Source: DTU089 sp964421815 | Lineage (GTDB): Bacteria; Bacillota; Clostridia; Oscillospirales; Acutalibacteraceae | Assembly: GCA_964421815.1 (NCBI GenBank) | Contig: CAYQYT010000001.1 | Location: forward strand, 124,001-188,000 | DNA: 64,000 nucleotides | Direction of reading: 5' to 3' | Part shown: positions 45,622-53,605 of the stretch, one piece after another | Numbering within the stretch: position 1 is the first letter of the stretch | Layout: each line of letters starts with the position of its first letter | Program-made: the position numbers and the translations under genes | The notes under the pieces: model-generated | The model's database searches: none | What the model saw: only the letters and a program-made list of their open reading frames with translations | Told to the model about the DNA's origin: nothing

Positions 45622-46302
45622 ATGAGTGAAATTGTTACCGTAAATAAAAAGAAAAAAATCGGCTCATTTATAATAGGAATTATCGTGCTTGCCCTTGCAA
45701 TTACCGGTGCGGTAAGCATTGCCGGAGTTGTAGCGGACAGGTTCTTTTCCGCGGAGGAAGAAACGGCGGATTATTCCGGCTATGCGGAGTTTTTGACCTG
45801 GGTGGTGGGTGTTGACCCGGACTCATTTTCCGATATAACAAAAGCCGATAAGGAAGCCTTGCTCAACATTGCAATATGCACTCTCCTTACGGACGATATA
45901 AAAACAGGGGATTACAGTGTGACTGAAAAGGGCCTTGTTGTTCCCGCGGAGGATGTTGAAAGTTATTATCTTAAAATGTTCGGTCCCGATGTTGAAATTA
46001 TCCATTCAAGCGTTATGGGTTACGGTTATGAATTCACCTATGATGCTACCGCCCAAACATATACAGTACCCCTTACGGGTGTTACACCTCCCTTTACGGT
46101 GAGAATCGAATCCGTGGAAAAAACCGGCGGACTTGCGGTTCTCCGTGTCGGTTACGTGGGCACAAACAATATTGAAGTTCAGGCGGACGGAACAGTCAGC
46201 GCAACCCAACCGGATAAATATGCCGATATAACATTGAAGGAAACGGAAACGGGCTATAACCTTATTTCCCTTATGGCAGTTACCGTGGGTGAGTATCAAT
46301 AA
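45622..46302 (+). CDS. Membrane-anchored extracytoplasmic protein of unknown function
   Basis: The 226-residue protein has a short basic N-terminus, one transmembrane helix (about 14-36) and an acidic extracytoplasmic region with beta-rich C-terminal half (TYTVPLTGVTPPFTVRIESVEK). There is no lipobox or sorting signal. It is five bases after yhbY and closes the recA-cysS transcription unit before a terminator. I do not recognise the family. Confidence 0.75.
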   Translation: MSEIVTVNKKKKIGSFIIGIIVLALAITGAVSIAGVVADRFFSAEEETADYSGYAEFLTWVVGVDPDSFSDITKADKEALLNIAICTLLTDDIKTGDYSVTEKGLVVPAEDVESYYLKMFGPDVEIIHSSVMGYGYEFTYDATAQTYTVPLTGVTPPFTVRIESVEKTGGLAVLRVGYVGTNNIEVQADGTVSATQPDKYADITLKETETGYNLISLMAVTVGEYQ

Positions 46303-46313
46303 TAAAAATCAAA

Positions 46314-46358
46314 AGGAAAACCGATGGAGTTTCAGTAAAATGAACTCTATCGGTTTTT
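46314..46358 (+). terminator. Terminator of the recA-cysS-yhbY gene cluster
   Basis: An 11-bp GC-containing stem with one G-U pair (46321-46331 with 46343-46353), extended by A-T pairs, is followed by five T. Confidence 0.88.
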
Positions 46359-46410
46359 GATTATGTATCACAAAACTTATAGTAAATGTTTAAAACAATA
46401 ATAGTTTGAT

Positions 46411-46450
46411 AAAACAGATGACACTCGTTGTTGCAGAGGTCATCTGTTTT
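46411..46450 (-). terminator. Probable terminator of the XRE regulator gene
   Basis: A perfect 12-bp stem (46411-46422 with 46439-46450) with a 16-base loop overlaps the last codons of the regulator gene. Confidence 0.55.
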
Positions 46451-46745
46451 TTAGTTCTTTCATTAAGTTGAATATAATATCTTTATCTTTGGCAGAGAGT
46501 TGGTCGAATGTCTTTTTGAATTCGTCATAATCTATGTCTTTTTTTGCGGTATCTTCGGTAAAAAATTCTGCCATTGTAATACCGAAACCGTCGCATAGTG
46601 CCTGTAAAGTGATTATGGATGGCAAGGTTTCTCTGTTGAACATATTGGTTATGGTGGATTGGGGTAATCCGGATTCTGTTGAGAGACGATATACAGACCA
46701 GTTTCTTTCCAAACGCATTTGGTTAATTCTTTTCAATACATCCAT
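46440..46745 (-). CDS. XRE-family transcriptional regulator
   Basis: The 101-residue protein has an N-terminal helix-turn-helix (NWSVYRLSTESGLPQSTITNMFN, read as two helices joined by GLP) followed by a Lys/Asp-rich tail. ATG 46745 lies eight bases after GGGAGG. It is divergent from the pilin-like pair with a 127-base shared spacer, so it may control them or itself. Confidence 0.85.
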   Translation of the reverse strand: MDVLKRINQMRLERNWSVYRLSTESGLPQSTITNMFNRETLPSIITLQALCDGFGITMAEFFTEDTAKKDIDYDEFKKTFDQLSAKDKDIIFNLMKELKNR

Positions 46746-46811
46746 ATCCAAAACCTCCCATTTTAAGACTATTATAATATACATTTGTAAAATAATGTTT
46801 ACCCTTATGAG

Positions 46812-46840
46812 TTGACTTTACAATACATTTGGGTTATACT
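46812..46840 (+). promoter_or_regulatory. Promoter of the pilin-like gene pair
   Basis: TTGACT and TATACT are 17 bases apart. An inverted repeat TTGTAAA (46785-46791) and TTTACAA (46817-46823) brackets the -35 and is a possible site for the divergent XRE regulator. Confidence 0.65.
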
Positions 46841-46872
46841 GAACTTACAAAGAATTTTAGGGAATGATTTGT

Positions 46873-47397
46873 ATGTTCAAAAAATATTTCAATAAAAACG
46901 GTGTGAATTTCAAAAGAATATCGGTGTCGGTCATTATTGGTATAATTATTATTTCCGCCTTTTTCTCTGTTTTTGAGATAAACGCATACAGGAGAAAAAT
47001 TGCTTATTGTGAAACGAACAGAGAATATATCAAGGTGTATGTGGACGCGGCTATGCAGGGTAAAATGGATGACGGAAAACCTCAAAAAGATTCATCGGGA
47101 AACCCGATAATAGACTTCAATAAATCGTCCTGTAAAACTACCGTGAATTATAAAGGCAAAGAACAGGATTGTTTTAAACTCGTGGGTTTGGGCGAAGAAT
47201 ACGGCTTGGTTTTTAATTTGGAAGATATCAGAGGGGATTTTTTGAATGAAAAAACTGAGTTGAAATCCCAACCGTTTTACTGTTACTTTTCGAACGCAGA
47301 AATCCCTGTCTGTCCTTTCTCAACCACAAAAAAACCTTATTACTATTGCATTCTTGAGGACGGCACGGTTATTTGTACCTGTCCCAAGTGCCAATGA
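46873..47397 (+). CDS. Pilin-like membrane protein lacking a prepilin cleavage motif
   Basis: The 174-residue protein has a hydrophobic helix at about 17-38 (VSVIIGIIIISAFFSVFE). After it, the sequence aligns with the pilin encoded next: RRKIAYCETNREYI matches QKKRDCKNQRTVI, MQGKMDDGKPQ matches MSGMMDNGAPQ, and both end with a CPF...YYY...DGxVxCTCPxC block. Unlike its neighbour, it lacks the G-F-T-L-T-E cleavage site. ATG 46873 is nine bases after GGGA. Confidence 0.75.
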   Translation: MFKKYFNKNGVNFKRISVSVIIGIIIISAFFSVFEINAYRRKIAYCETNREYIKVYVDAAMQGKMDDGKPQKDSSGNPIIDFNKSSCKTTVNYKGKEQDCFKLVGLGEEYGLVFNLEDIRGDFLNEKTELKSQPFYCYFSNAEIPVCPFSTTKKPYYYCILEDGTVICTCPKCQ

Positions 47398-47463
47398 ACA
47401 AACAAACATTAGAATGAGTTTTATTTTTATTGATATAGATTTGAACTTGAAAGGAATTTTTGT

Positions 47464-48399
47464 ATGTTTGGATTTTTGACATCAAAAAAAGGTTTTACTC
47501 TTACTGAAATGATTGTATGCATTCTTATTATTGGTATTCTTGCAGCTATTGCAATTCCTGCTTTCGGAAGTGTTGTTTATACTCAGAAAAAACGTGACTG
47601 TAAAAATCAACGCACTGTTATTTCTGCAGTCGTTAATCAGATTATGTCAGGTATGATGGATAACGGCGCACCTCAAGACTATATATTGATAGCAAAAACA
47701 AAAGTGTCTTCTACACATAAAATTACTACCTATGATAAAGACGGAAATGCAATTGGAGAAAAAGAAGAGGCTTGTGTTGATGTTTTGAGAAAAGATGAAA
47801 ATAATGTTCTCGTTGACGGTTTTTATTATGACGAAAATACAGGATATTATTCTGATAAACGAGACTACAAGTGTGATATCTGCGGTGGAGATATGAAGTG
47901 GAAGTATGATGGATACGACCATATTCCAAAAGACCATATTGTTTACAAAGATAAAGATGGCAACGAACTTCACGCTGCCAACGAACAGGGATTTGAAGCA
48001 AAAAGAGATAAGTTAGAAGATTGGAAAGATGGCGACAAACGAAAAGATGATACTTATTCCAAATATGAAGAAAAAGACGACGGAACCGGTACTTTGATTG
48101 TTAGCCAAATTTCTCCGGACGGTTTTCTTTATTTAGACAAAGCTACCGTTGGCGATATTAGAGGTGGTTACCGCAAAAGCGATTCTGCTTATGATGGATA
48201 TAAAAAAGGTTGCGAAGAGGGTTATTTCTTAAAGAAAAAGGCTATGGAGAACATACCTATTCAAACATATTTGGCAAATCAAGAACTTCCTGTTTGTCCT
48301 TTCAATAAGAAAGATGACCAAGGAAAATATAAATACTTTTATTATATTGCGGCAGATGGTGAGGTTTACTGTACTTGTCCGGAGTGTAGCGTTTATTAA
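47464..48399 (+). CDS. Type IV pilin/pseudopilin
   Basis: The 311-residue protein has a classical class III signal: KKGFTLTEM with cleavage after Gly10 and Glu at mature position 5, then the hydrophobic IVCILIIGILAAIAIPAF. The globular part is charged, with CDICGG (about 140) and a C-terminal CPFNKK...YCTCPECS block, so it may bind zinc or form disulfides. No assembly ATPase or prepilin peptidase gene is nearby. Proline codons are CCT/CCA, unlike the CCC-rich neighbours. Confidence 0.85.
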   Translation: MFGFLTSKKGFTLTEMIVCILIIGILAAIAIPAFGSVVYTQKKRDCKNQRTVISAVVNQIMSGMMDNGAPQDYILIAKTKVSSTHKITTYDKDGNAIGEKEEACVDVLRKDENNVLVDGFYYDENTGYYSDKRDYKCDICGGDMKWKYDGYDHIPKDHIVYKDKDGNELHAANEQGFEAKRDKLEDWKDGDKRKDDTYSKYEEKDDGTGTLIVSQISPDGFLYLDKATVGDIRGGYRKSDSAYDGYKKGCEEGYFLKKKAMENIPIQTYLANQELPVCPFNKKDDQGKYKYFYYIAADGEVYCTCPECSVY

Positions 48400-48492
48400 A
48401 CAAGTTAACCTTTAATGGTTTTGTAGCTTATGTTGTAGTCAACTTGCCCAAAAAAAATCCTGTTATATTATGGGAATTTTACCTTTAAACTA

Positions 48493-48521
48493 TGGAAATA
48501 TTTGAAAATATATGTTACAAT
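48493..48521 (+). promoter_or_regulatory. Possible promoter of ppdK
   Basis: TGGAAA and TACAAT are 17 bases apart. The leader of about 55 bases holds a small hairpin directly upstream of the ribosome binding site. Confidence 0.4.
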
Positions 48522-48544
48522 GGCAGACGGTGTAATAACTCTCA

Positions 48545-48562
48545 TTGCGCCAAAATGCGCAA
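48545..48562 (+). promoter_or_regulatory. Small hairpin in the ppdK leader
   Basis: TTGCGC (48545-48550) pairs with GCGCAA (48557-48562) across a 6-base loop, ten bases before the GGAGG of ppdK. It is not a terminator because no T run follows directly; it may stabilise the mRNA 5' end. Confidence 0.3.
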
Positions 48563-48583
48563 AAAATTTTTTGGAGGTAAATT

Positions 48584-51208
48584 ATGAGCAAAAAATTCGT
48601 TTATTTGTTCTCAGAAGGTAATGCAGACATGCGTGAACTTCTCGGCGGTAAGGGTGCAAACCTTGCAGAAATGACCAACATCGGTCTTCCCGTTCCCCAG
48701 GGTTTCACAATCACAACCGAAGCTTGCACTCAGTACTATGAGGACGGCAGAAAAATCAACGATGAAATCCAGGCACAGATTATGGAATACATCGACAAAA
48801 TGGAAGGCGTTGTCGGCAAAAAGTTCGGCGATAAGGAAAATCCCCTTCTCGTTTCTGTTCGTTCCGGTGCCCGTGCATCCATGCCCGGTATGATGGATAC
48901 AATCCTTAACCTCGGTCTTAACGAAGAAGTTGTTGAAGTTATGGCTGCAAAGTCAGGCAACGCCCGTTGGGCTTGGGACTGTTACAGAAGATTCATCCAG
49001 ATGTATTCCGACGTTGTTATGGAAGTTGGTAAGAAATACTTCGAGCAGCTCATCGACGAAATGAAAGAAGCAAAAGGCGTAACTCAGGATATTGAGCTTA
49101 CTGCTGAAGATCTCAAAGAACTTGCAGGTCAGTTCAAGGCTGAATACAAATCAAAAATCGGTAAAGATTTCCCCACAGATCCCAAGGAACAGCTTATGGG
49201 CGCTGTTGAGGCAGTTTTCCGTTCATGGGACAACCCCCGTGCAAACGTTTACCGTCGTGATAACGATATTCCGTATTCATGGGGTACTGCTGTTAACGTA
49301 CAGGCAATGGCATTCGGTAACATGGGTGACGATTGCGGTACAGGTGTTGCTTTCACACGTGACCCCGCTACAGGCGACAAGGGTCTTATGGGTGAATTCC
49401 TTGTAAACGCACAGGGCGAAGACGTTGTTGCAGGTGTTCGTACTCCCATGCCCATCGCAGAAATGGCAGAAAAATTCCCCGAGGCATTCGCAGAATTTAC
49501 AAAGGTTTGCGCAATCCTCGAAGATCATTACAGAGATATGCAGGATATGGAGTTCACTGTTGAAGCAGGCAAACTCTATATGCTCCAGACAAGAAACGGT
49601 AAGAGAACTGCAAAGGCTGCTCTTAAAATCGCTTGTGACCTCGTTGACGAAGGTATGATCGACGAAAAGAAAGCCGTTGCAATGATCGACCCCAGAAACC
49701 TTGACACACTTCTCCATCCCCAGTTTGACGCAAAGGCTCTTAAGGCTGCAACTCCCGCAGGTAAAGGTCTCGGCGCATCTCCCGGTGCTGCTTGCGGTAA
49801 GGTTGTATTCACAGCCGAAGACGCAGAGGCTTGGAATGCTCGCGGCGAAAAAGTTGTTCTTGTTCGTCTTGAAACATCCCCCGAAGATATCACAGGTATG
49901 AAGGCTTCCCAGGGTATCCTTACAGTTCGCGGCGGTATGACTTCTCACGCTGCTGTTGTTGCTCGCGGTATGGGTACTTGCTGTGTATCCGGTTGCGGCG
50001 ACATCAAAATGGACGAAGAAAACAAGAAGTTTGAACTCGCAGGTAAGGTTTACCACGAGGGTGACTATATTTCAATCGACGGTTCAACAGGTAACATCTA
50101 CGACGGTATCATCCCCACGGTTGATGCAGAAATCGCAGGTGAGTTCGGCAGAATCATGGATTGGGCAGATAAGTACAGAACTCTCAAAGTTCGTACAAAT
50201 GCAGATACTCCCGCTGATGCAAAGAAAGCCCGTGAACTCGGCGCAGAGGGTATCGGTCTTTGCCGTACAGAGCACATGTTCTTCGAGGCAGAGAGAATTG
50301 CCGCATTCCGTGAAATGATTTGCTCCGACACAGTTGAAGCAAGAGAAGCGGCTCTTAATAAGATTCTTCCCTATCAGCAGGGCGACTTTGAAAAACTCTA
50401 TGAAGCACTTGAAGGCAACCCCGTTACAATTCGTTTCCTTGATCCTCCGCTTCATGAGTTCGTTCCCACTGAAGAAGCAGACATCAAAGCACTTGCAGAT
50501 GCACAGGGCAAAACAGTTGAAGATATCAAAGCACTTATTTCTTCTCTCCACGAGTTCAACCCCATGATGGGTCACCGTGGTTGCCGTCTTGCAGTAACAT
50601 ATCCCGAAATCGCAGCAATGCAGACAAAGGCTGTTATCCGCGCGGCTATCAATGTTAAGAAAGCACACGCTGACTGGAACATCGTTCCCGAAATTATGAT
50701 TCCCCTTGTTGGCGATATTAAAGAACTTAAATTCGTTAAGAAGATCGTTGTTGAAACTGCTGATGCAGAAATCGCTGCAGCAGGCGCAGATCTCAAATAC
50801 GAAGTTGGTACAATGATCGAAATCCCCAGAGCTTGCGTAACAGCTGACGAAATCGCAAAAGAAGCTGACTTCTTCTGCTTCGGTACTAACGACCTTACCC
50901 AGATGACATACGGTTTCAGCCGTGATGACGCAGGAAAGTTCCTTACAGCATACTATGACAGCAAGATCTTTGAGAACGATCCCTTTGCAAAGCTTGACCA
51001 GAACGGCGTTGGCGCTCTTATGGAAATGGCAGTTGCAAAAGGTAAAGCAAGCGGCAAGAACCTTCACTACGGTATCTGCGGCGAGCACGGTGGCGACCCC
51101 GTTTCAGTTGAGTTCTGCCACAGAATCGGCCTCAACTACGTATCCTGCTCACCCTTCCGTGTTCCGATCGCCCGCCTCGCAGCAGCCCAGGCAGCTATCA
51201 AGGACTAA
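48584..51208 (+). CDS. ppdK: Pyruvate, phosphate dikinase
   Basis: The 874-residue protein has the N-terminal nucleotide-binding domain (GGKGANLAEM, VSVRSGARASMPGMMDTILNLG read as two parts), the phospho-histidine domain GGMTSHAAVVARGMG (about 451-465) and the PEP-binding barrel ending FCHRIGLNYVSCSPFRVPIARLAAAQ in its last 30 residues. It interconverts pyruvate, ATP and phosphate with PEP, AMP and pyrophosphate. Codon use is strongly biased, typical of high expression, and produces long shadow frames on the other strand. It is monocistronic. Confidence 0.98.
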   Translation: MSKKFVYLFSEGNADMRELLGGKGANLAEMTNIGLPVPQGFTITTEACTQYYEDGRKINDEIQAQIMEYIDKMEGVVGKKFGDKENPLLVSVRSGARASMPGMMDTILNLGLNEEVVEVMAAKSGNARWAWDCYRRFIQMYSDVVMEVGKKYFEQLIDEMKEAKGVTQDIELTAEDLKELAGQFKAEYKSKIGKDFPTDPKEQLMGAVEAVFRSWDNPRANVYRRDNDIPYSWGTAVNVQAMAFGNMGDDCGTGVAFTRDPATGDKGLMGEFLVNAQGEDVVAGVRTPMPIAEMAEKFPEAFAEFTKVCAILEDHYRDMQDMEFTVEAGKLYMLQTRNGKRTAKAALKIACDLVDEGMIDEKKAVAMIDPRNLDTLLHPQFDAKALKAATPAGKGLGASPGAACGKVVFTAEDAEAWNARGEKVVLVRLETSPEDITGMKASQGILTVRGGMTSHAAVVARGMGTCCVSGCGDIKMDEENKKFELAGKVYHEGDYISIDGSTGNIYDGIIPTVDAEIAGEFGRIMDWADKYRTLKVRTNADTPADAKKARELGAEGIGLCRTEHMFFEAERIAAFREMICSDTVEAREAALNKILPYQQGDFEKLYEALEGNPVTIRFLDPPLHEFVPTEEADIKALADAQGKTVEDIKALISSLHEFNPMMGHRGCRLAVTYPEIAAMQTKAVIRAAINVKKAHADWNIVPEIMIPLVGDIKELKFVKKIVVETADAEIAAAGADLKYEVGTMIEIPRACVTADEIAKEADFFCFGTNDLTQMTYGFSRDDAGKFLTAYYDSKIFENDPFAKLDQNGVGALMEMAVAKGKASGKNLHYGICGEHGGDPVSVEFCHRIGLNYVSCSPFRVPIARLAAAQAAIKD

Positions 51209-51280
51209 CGGAGAACTTCTTTAAGTATCCCGGTGCAAACCTAATTAGCACATAAGGTGTAAAATTAAATATCAAATCAA

Positions 51281-51316
51281 GACTTCGGAGAAGAAATTCT
51301 CTGGAGTCTTTTTTTG
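51281..51316 (+). terminator. Intrinsic terminator of ppdK
   Basis: A 12-bp stem with two G-U pairs (51281-51292 with 51297-51308) and a GAAA tetraloop is followed by a long T run. Confidence 0.92.
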
Positions 51317-51429
51317 TTTCTTTTTTGAGCTGTAATACCGGCAATTGCTCAGGCATTATTTCAAGCCCAACCCACGCTCACCACAAGTGTTTCAATTGCC
51401 TCCGTGCATAACTCAGGCAAACATCCTGA

Positions 51430-51612
51430 AAGCTCCAATCCCTTGTAAATCAAGCAATTACGAGCATAACACAGGCGAGGTTGCGGGGGTCAGGAGACCA
51501 GGAAAAAGCCTATCGTGGTTCTGCAAAACTTCGTGAAATGTTCAATGAAAAAGCCGTGAAAATCCAAGACTTAACTCTGGCAGGCGTGAAAGCTCTTTTG
51601 AGCGTTTTTTGA
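51430..51612 (+). pseudogene. Possible 3' remnant of an unidentified gene
   Basis: An open frame with no in-frame start codon encodes about 60 residues with protein-like composition (SGDQEKAYRGSAKLREMFNE, then VKIQDLTLAGVKALL). A second frame upstream (about 51339-51447) would join it through a single frameshift. There is no ribosome binding site. I cannot name the family; it could be the end of a mobile-element gene. Confidence 0.3.
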
Positions 51613-51701
51613 GGCTTGTTAGTTTATATTTGACTTTGCCTTTTTGGGCGAAAAGTTTATGTGAGGATTTGCCCTTGGACATAGTAAAAATGTCTTAATT
51701 C

Positions 51702-51817
51702 AAAAATGGGCGAATGGAAAAAGCGAAAAAGCCTTTAAAATAGGCGTTTTTGATATAATGCACGCCTAAAAACAGTATTTTCAAAAATAGGTGTGGATTT
51801 AGGCATAAAAATAGGCG
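51702..51817. repeat. Cluster of AAAATAGGCG-type short repeats
   Basis: Direct copies of an AAAATAGGCG-like 10-11-mer occur at 51702-51712 (AAAAATGGGCG), 51737-51746, 51783-51793 (AAAAATAGGTG) and 51807-51817, with one inverted copy at 51763-51772. The copies at 51737 and 51763 flank an extended -10 sequence TGATATAAT (51751-51759). They could be regulator sites or leftover iterons from a mobile element. Confidence 0.5.
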
Positions 51818-51953
51818 AGAATGACACCTTATAGCCCTTGATTCTACGAGGTGTGAAAAACGGTGCCAATTCTTTTGAGTTTTGAAACCGTAGCAACATA
51901 GGAGGTGTTTCGCGTTTGTGGTACTAAAAAACGCACTCTAAACATTCCGCTAC

Positions 51954-51981
51954 TTGAAATGTTGAAAATTGAGAATATAAT
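51954..51981 (+). promoter_or_regulatory. Promoter of the CoiA-like gene
   Basis: TTGAAA and a perfect TATAAT are 16 bases apart and end 36 bases before the chosen start. Confidence 0.6.
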
Positions 51982-52017
51982 AGAAATAAGAAAGTCTTTT
52001 GTGTGGGAGGTGTATTC

Positions 52018-53202
52018 TTGGAACACGCTATTTGGAAAGGACAACTTATTTCTGCTACCGATATTGCAAAAACTTATGAGTACGAAAGAAATATTCGTGT
52101 GGCGAGTAAGTTAAAAGAATTAGAGTGTCCTGATGCGGACTGTACTTGCAAAACATTGCGTTATTGTCACGGAGAAAAGAAGGGTCCTTACTTTGCTCAT
52201 ATTGATAATTCTTCTTGCGATTATAATGAATATGATAGAGAGACACCCTCTGTTGTTAAAGAAGTAAAACTCTTGTTGTTCAAGCATTTTAAAAGTATCG
52301 GCTATGATGTTGAACAGGAGAAGAAACTTATACCTCACCACTATACACATATTGTTGTAAAAGATTCCAATGGTCCTCAGTATGCTATTGAAATTGGTAC
52401 ACAGTCAACATCTGTCAGTCGAATTGAATATCTGACAAAAGAGTATGATAAAATCGGCGTAAAACTTAGATGGATTGTTGTTTCCGAAATTAAAGAGGAA
52501 ATAAAAGAGGACGAGGTGTTTTTTCTTAAAAGATATCTTCTTAATAAAGCCCGAGATAAAGAGGTTGTTATAGTCGATTACAACTCATATGAAGTTATTC
52601 AACATAGATGGGATACAAGTAGCTATTTCTATAGAGGCTGCGAACGAATATCAAAGAACTATCCGGAGATATATTTTGAAAAAGGTGCTATTGAAAATAT
52701 AGTTATTGAGAATGGAGAACTTTCTTTTCAAGGCTTTTCAAATAGATTTACACAATGGTATACAAGAAAGCGAAATGCATTTGAAAAGAGTAAACCTAAA
52801 ATAGATGCAGAGATAGAAGCTCGAAAAAAAGCTGATGAGGAAAGAATTTTGCGAGTACAAGCCGAAATAACGGAAAGAAAACGCAGAGAGGCTGAATCGT
52901 GGAAACGGTATCTTGAACAGCAACACCAAAAAGAACAAGAGAGAATTAAAGCAGAAGAGGAAGAAAAAAGAAAAGAAGAAATTGAATCCCAGAAAAATCT
53001 TGAAAAACTAAAAGCGGAAATAATGGATATTATTGATTTACCAAATATAAAAGCAATAGATTCGGAAGGGAATAGGTGGGTTAAATGTAAGATTTGCGGT
53101 AATATAGATACAGCAGATAATTTCTCTTGGTATGGGGGAGGAGAACCTCATAACATTGGTGAATGCTCTAAATGTGTTCGTAGTCGTCAAAAGAAAAAAT
53201 AG
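52018..53202 (+). CDS. CoiA-like nuclease-domain protein with coiled coil and zinc ribbon
   Basis: TTG 52018, seven bases after GGGAGG, opens a 394-residue protein. Residues about 30-60 hold cysteines and KGPYFAHID, like the CPxC...HFAH zinc segment of CoiA. Residues about 125-165 hold YAIEIGTQS followed by YDKIGVKLRWIV, matching the nuclease core of the competence protein CoiA. Residues about 250-335 form a charged coiled coil. A C-terminal ribbon (CKICG and CSKC) ends the protein. It precedes the restriction-modification cassette in the same direction but has its own promoter and terminator. Role unknown; a DNA-processing or defence role is inferred. Confidence 0.7.
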   Translation: MEHAIWKGQLISATDIAKTYEYERNIRVASKLKELECPDADCTCKTLRYCHGEKKGPYFAHIDNSSCDYNEYDRETPSVVKEVKLLLFKHFKSIGYDVEQEKKLIPHHYTHIVVKDSNGPQYAIEIGTQSTSVSRIEYLTKEYDKIGVKLRWIVVSEIKEEIKEDEVFFLKRYLLNKARDKEVVIVDYNSYEVIQHRWDTSSYFYRGCERISKNYPEIYFEKGAIENIVIENGELSFQGFSNRFTQWYTRKRNAFEKSKPKIDAEIEARKKADEERILRVQAEITERKRREAESWKRYLEQQHQKEQERIKAEEEEKRKEEIESQKNLEKLKAEIMDIIDLPNIKAIDSEGNRWVKCKICGNIDTADNFSWYGGGEPHNIGECSKCVRSRQKKK

Positions 53203-53204
53203 CA

Positions 53205-53228
53205 AGCAGCTCCATCGGGGCTGCTTTT
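53205..53228 (+). terminator. Terminator after the CoiA-like gene
   Basis: A 9-bp GC-rich stem (53205-53213 with 53217-53225) with an ATC loop is followed by TTTT three bases past the stop. Confidence 0.75.
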
Positions 53229-53280
53229 AGTCTACAATATATACAAATATAGATAATAAAGTTTGTTTATGTTGATGAGG

Positions 53281-53318
53281 CGAAAATATTTTCGGTTTTC
53301 CGAAAATTATGATATAAT
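53281..53318 (+). promoter_or_regulatory. Operator-like palindromes overlapping the promoter of the XRE gene
   Basis: CGAAAATATTTTCG (53281-53294) is a perfect palindrome. It overlaps a second inverted repeat, ATTTTCGG (53288-53295) and CCGAAAAT (53300-53307). The three CGAAAAT half-sites end six bases before an extended -10 (TGATATAAT, 53310-53318), and no good -35 is present. This matches autogenous control by the small XRE protein, as with controller proteins of restriction-modification systems. Confidence 0.6.
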
Positions 53319-53357
53319 ACATATGTATATTTATGCCTTGTTGAAAGGATGAATCTT

Positions 53358-53564
53358 ATGTCAATTTCATATGCCAAACTTTGGCATCTTTTGCTTGATA
53401 AAAATATGAAGAAAAAGGACTTGAAGTCAAGTGCTAATCTTACATCTCACGCAATGTACAAGCTTTCAAAAAATGAGTCTGTGCAGGCAGAAACTCTTGC
53501 AAAAATATGCAAAGCGCTTGATTGCAAAATAGACGATATTGTAGCGTTTACGGATGATGAGTAA
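53358..53564 (+). CDS. Small XRE/Cro-type regulator (controller-like)
   Basis: The 68-residue protein is almost entirely one helix-turn-helix domain: LWHLLLDKNMKKKDL, then LTSHAMYKLSKNESV, then LAKICKALDCKIDDIV. It belongs to the small XRE type often found at the head of restriction-modification and other accessory loci. ATG 53358 is nine bases after AAAGG; the ATG at 53349 abuts the ribosome binding site. Palindromes lie in its promoter, and the helicase gene begins 41 bases downstream. Confidence 0.85.
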   Translation: MSISYAKLWHLLLDKNMKKKDLKSSANLTSHAMYKLSKNESVQAETLAKICKALDCKIDDIVAFTDDE

Positions 53565-53605
53565 GTAACATTGGTATGTTATTTTAAAATGGTGGTGTGA
53601 GTTTA

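Larger units (their letters stand above)
51317..52017. other. 700-base stretch without an intact gene; likely accessory-DNA boundary
   Basis: Between the ppdK terminator and the CoiA-like gene I find no intact gene. The stretch holds a probable ORF remnant (51430-51612), a cluster of short repeats (51702-51817), a loose ACACCT/AGGTGT inverted repeat (51824-51854) and the promoter of the next gene. Its position, right where housekeeping genes give way to defence genes, suggests the edge of an inserted segment. I could not identify an att duplication or integrase. Confidence 0.5.

Noticed and set aside
49277..51088. Long minus-strand open frames (about 259 and 334 codons) opposite ppdK
   Set aside because: They lie fully antisense to an unmistakable ppdK with strong codon bias, have Cys-rich products unlike any protein and lack ribosome binding sites.
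51345..51536. 63-codon open frame after the ppdK terminator
   Set aside because: No ribosome binding site; the neighbouring frame reads more like protein and is listed as a possible remnant.
51905..52114. GTG-started 69-codon frame overlapping the CoiA-like gene start
   Set aside because: The GTG overlaps its own AGGAGG, the frame runs through the promoter of the next gene and the product has no recognisable features.
51317..53357. Search for att duplications, integrase or tRNA insertion site
   Set aside because: No tRNA, integrase or convincing direct repeat pair was found; the island boundary remains inferred from content only.
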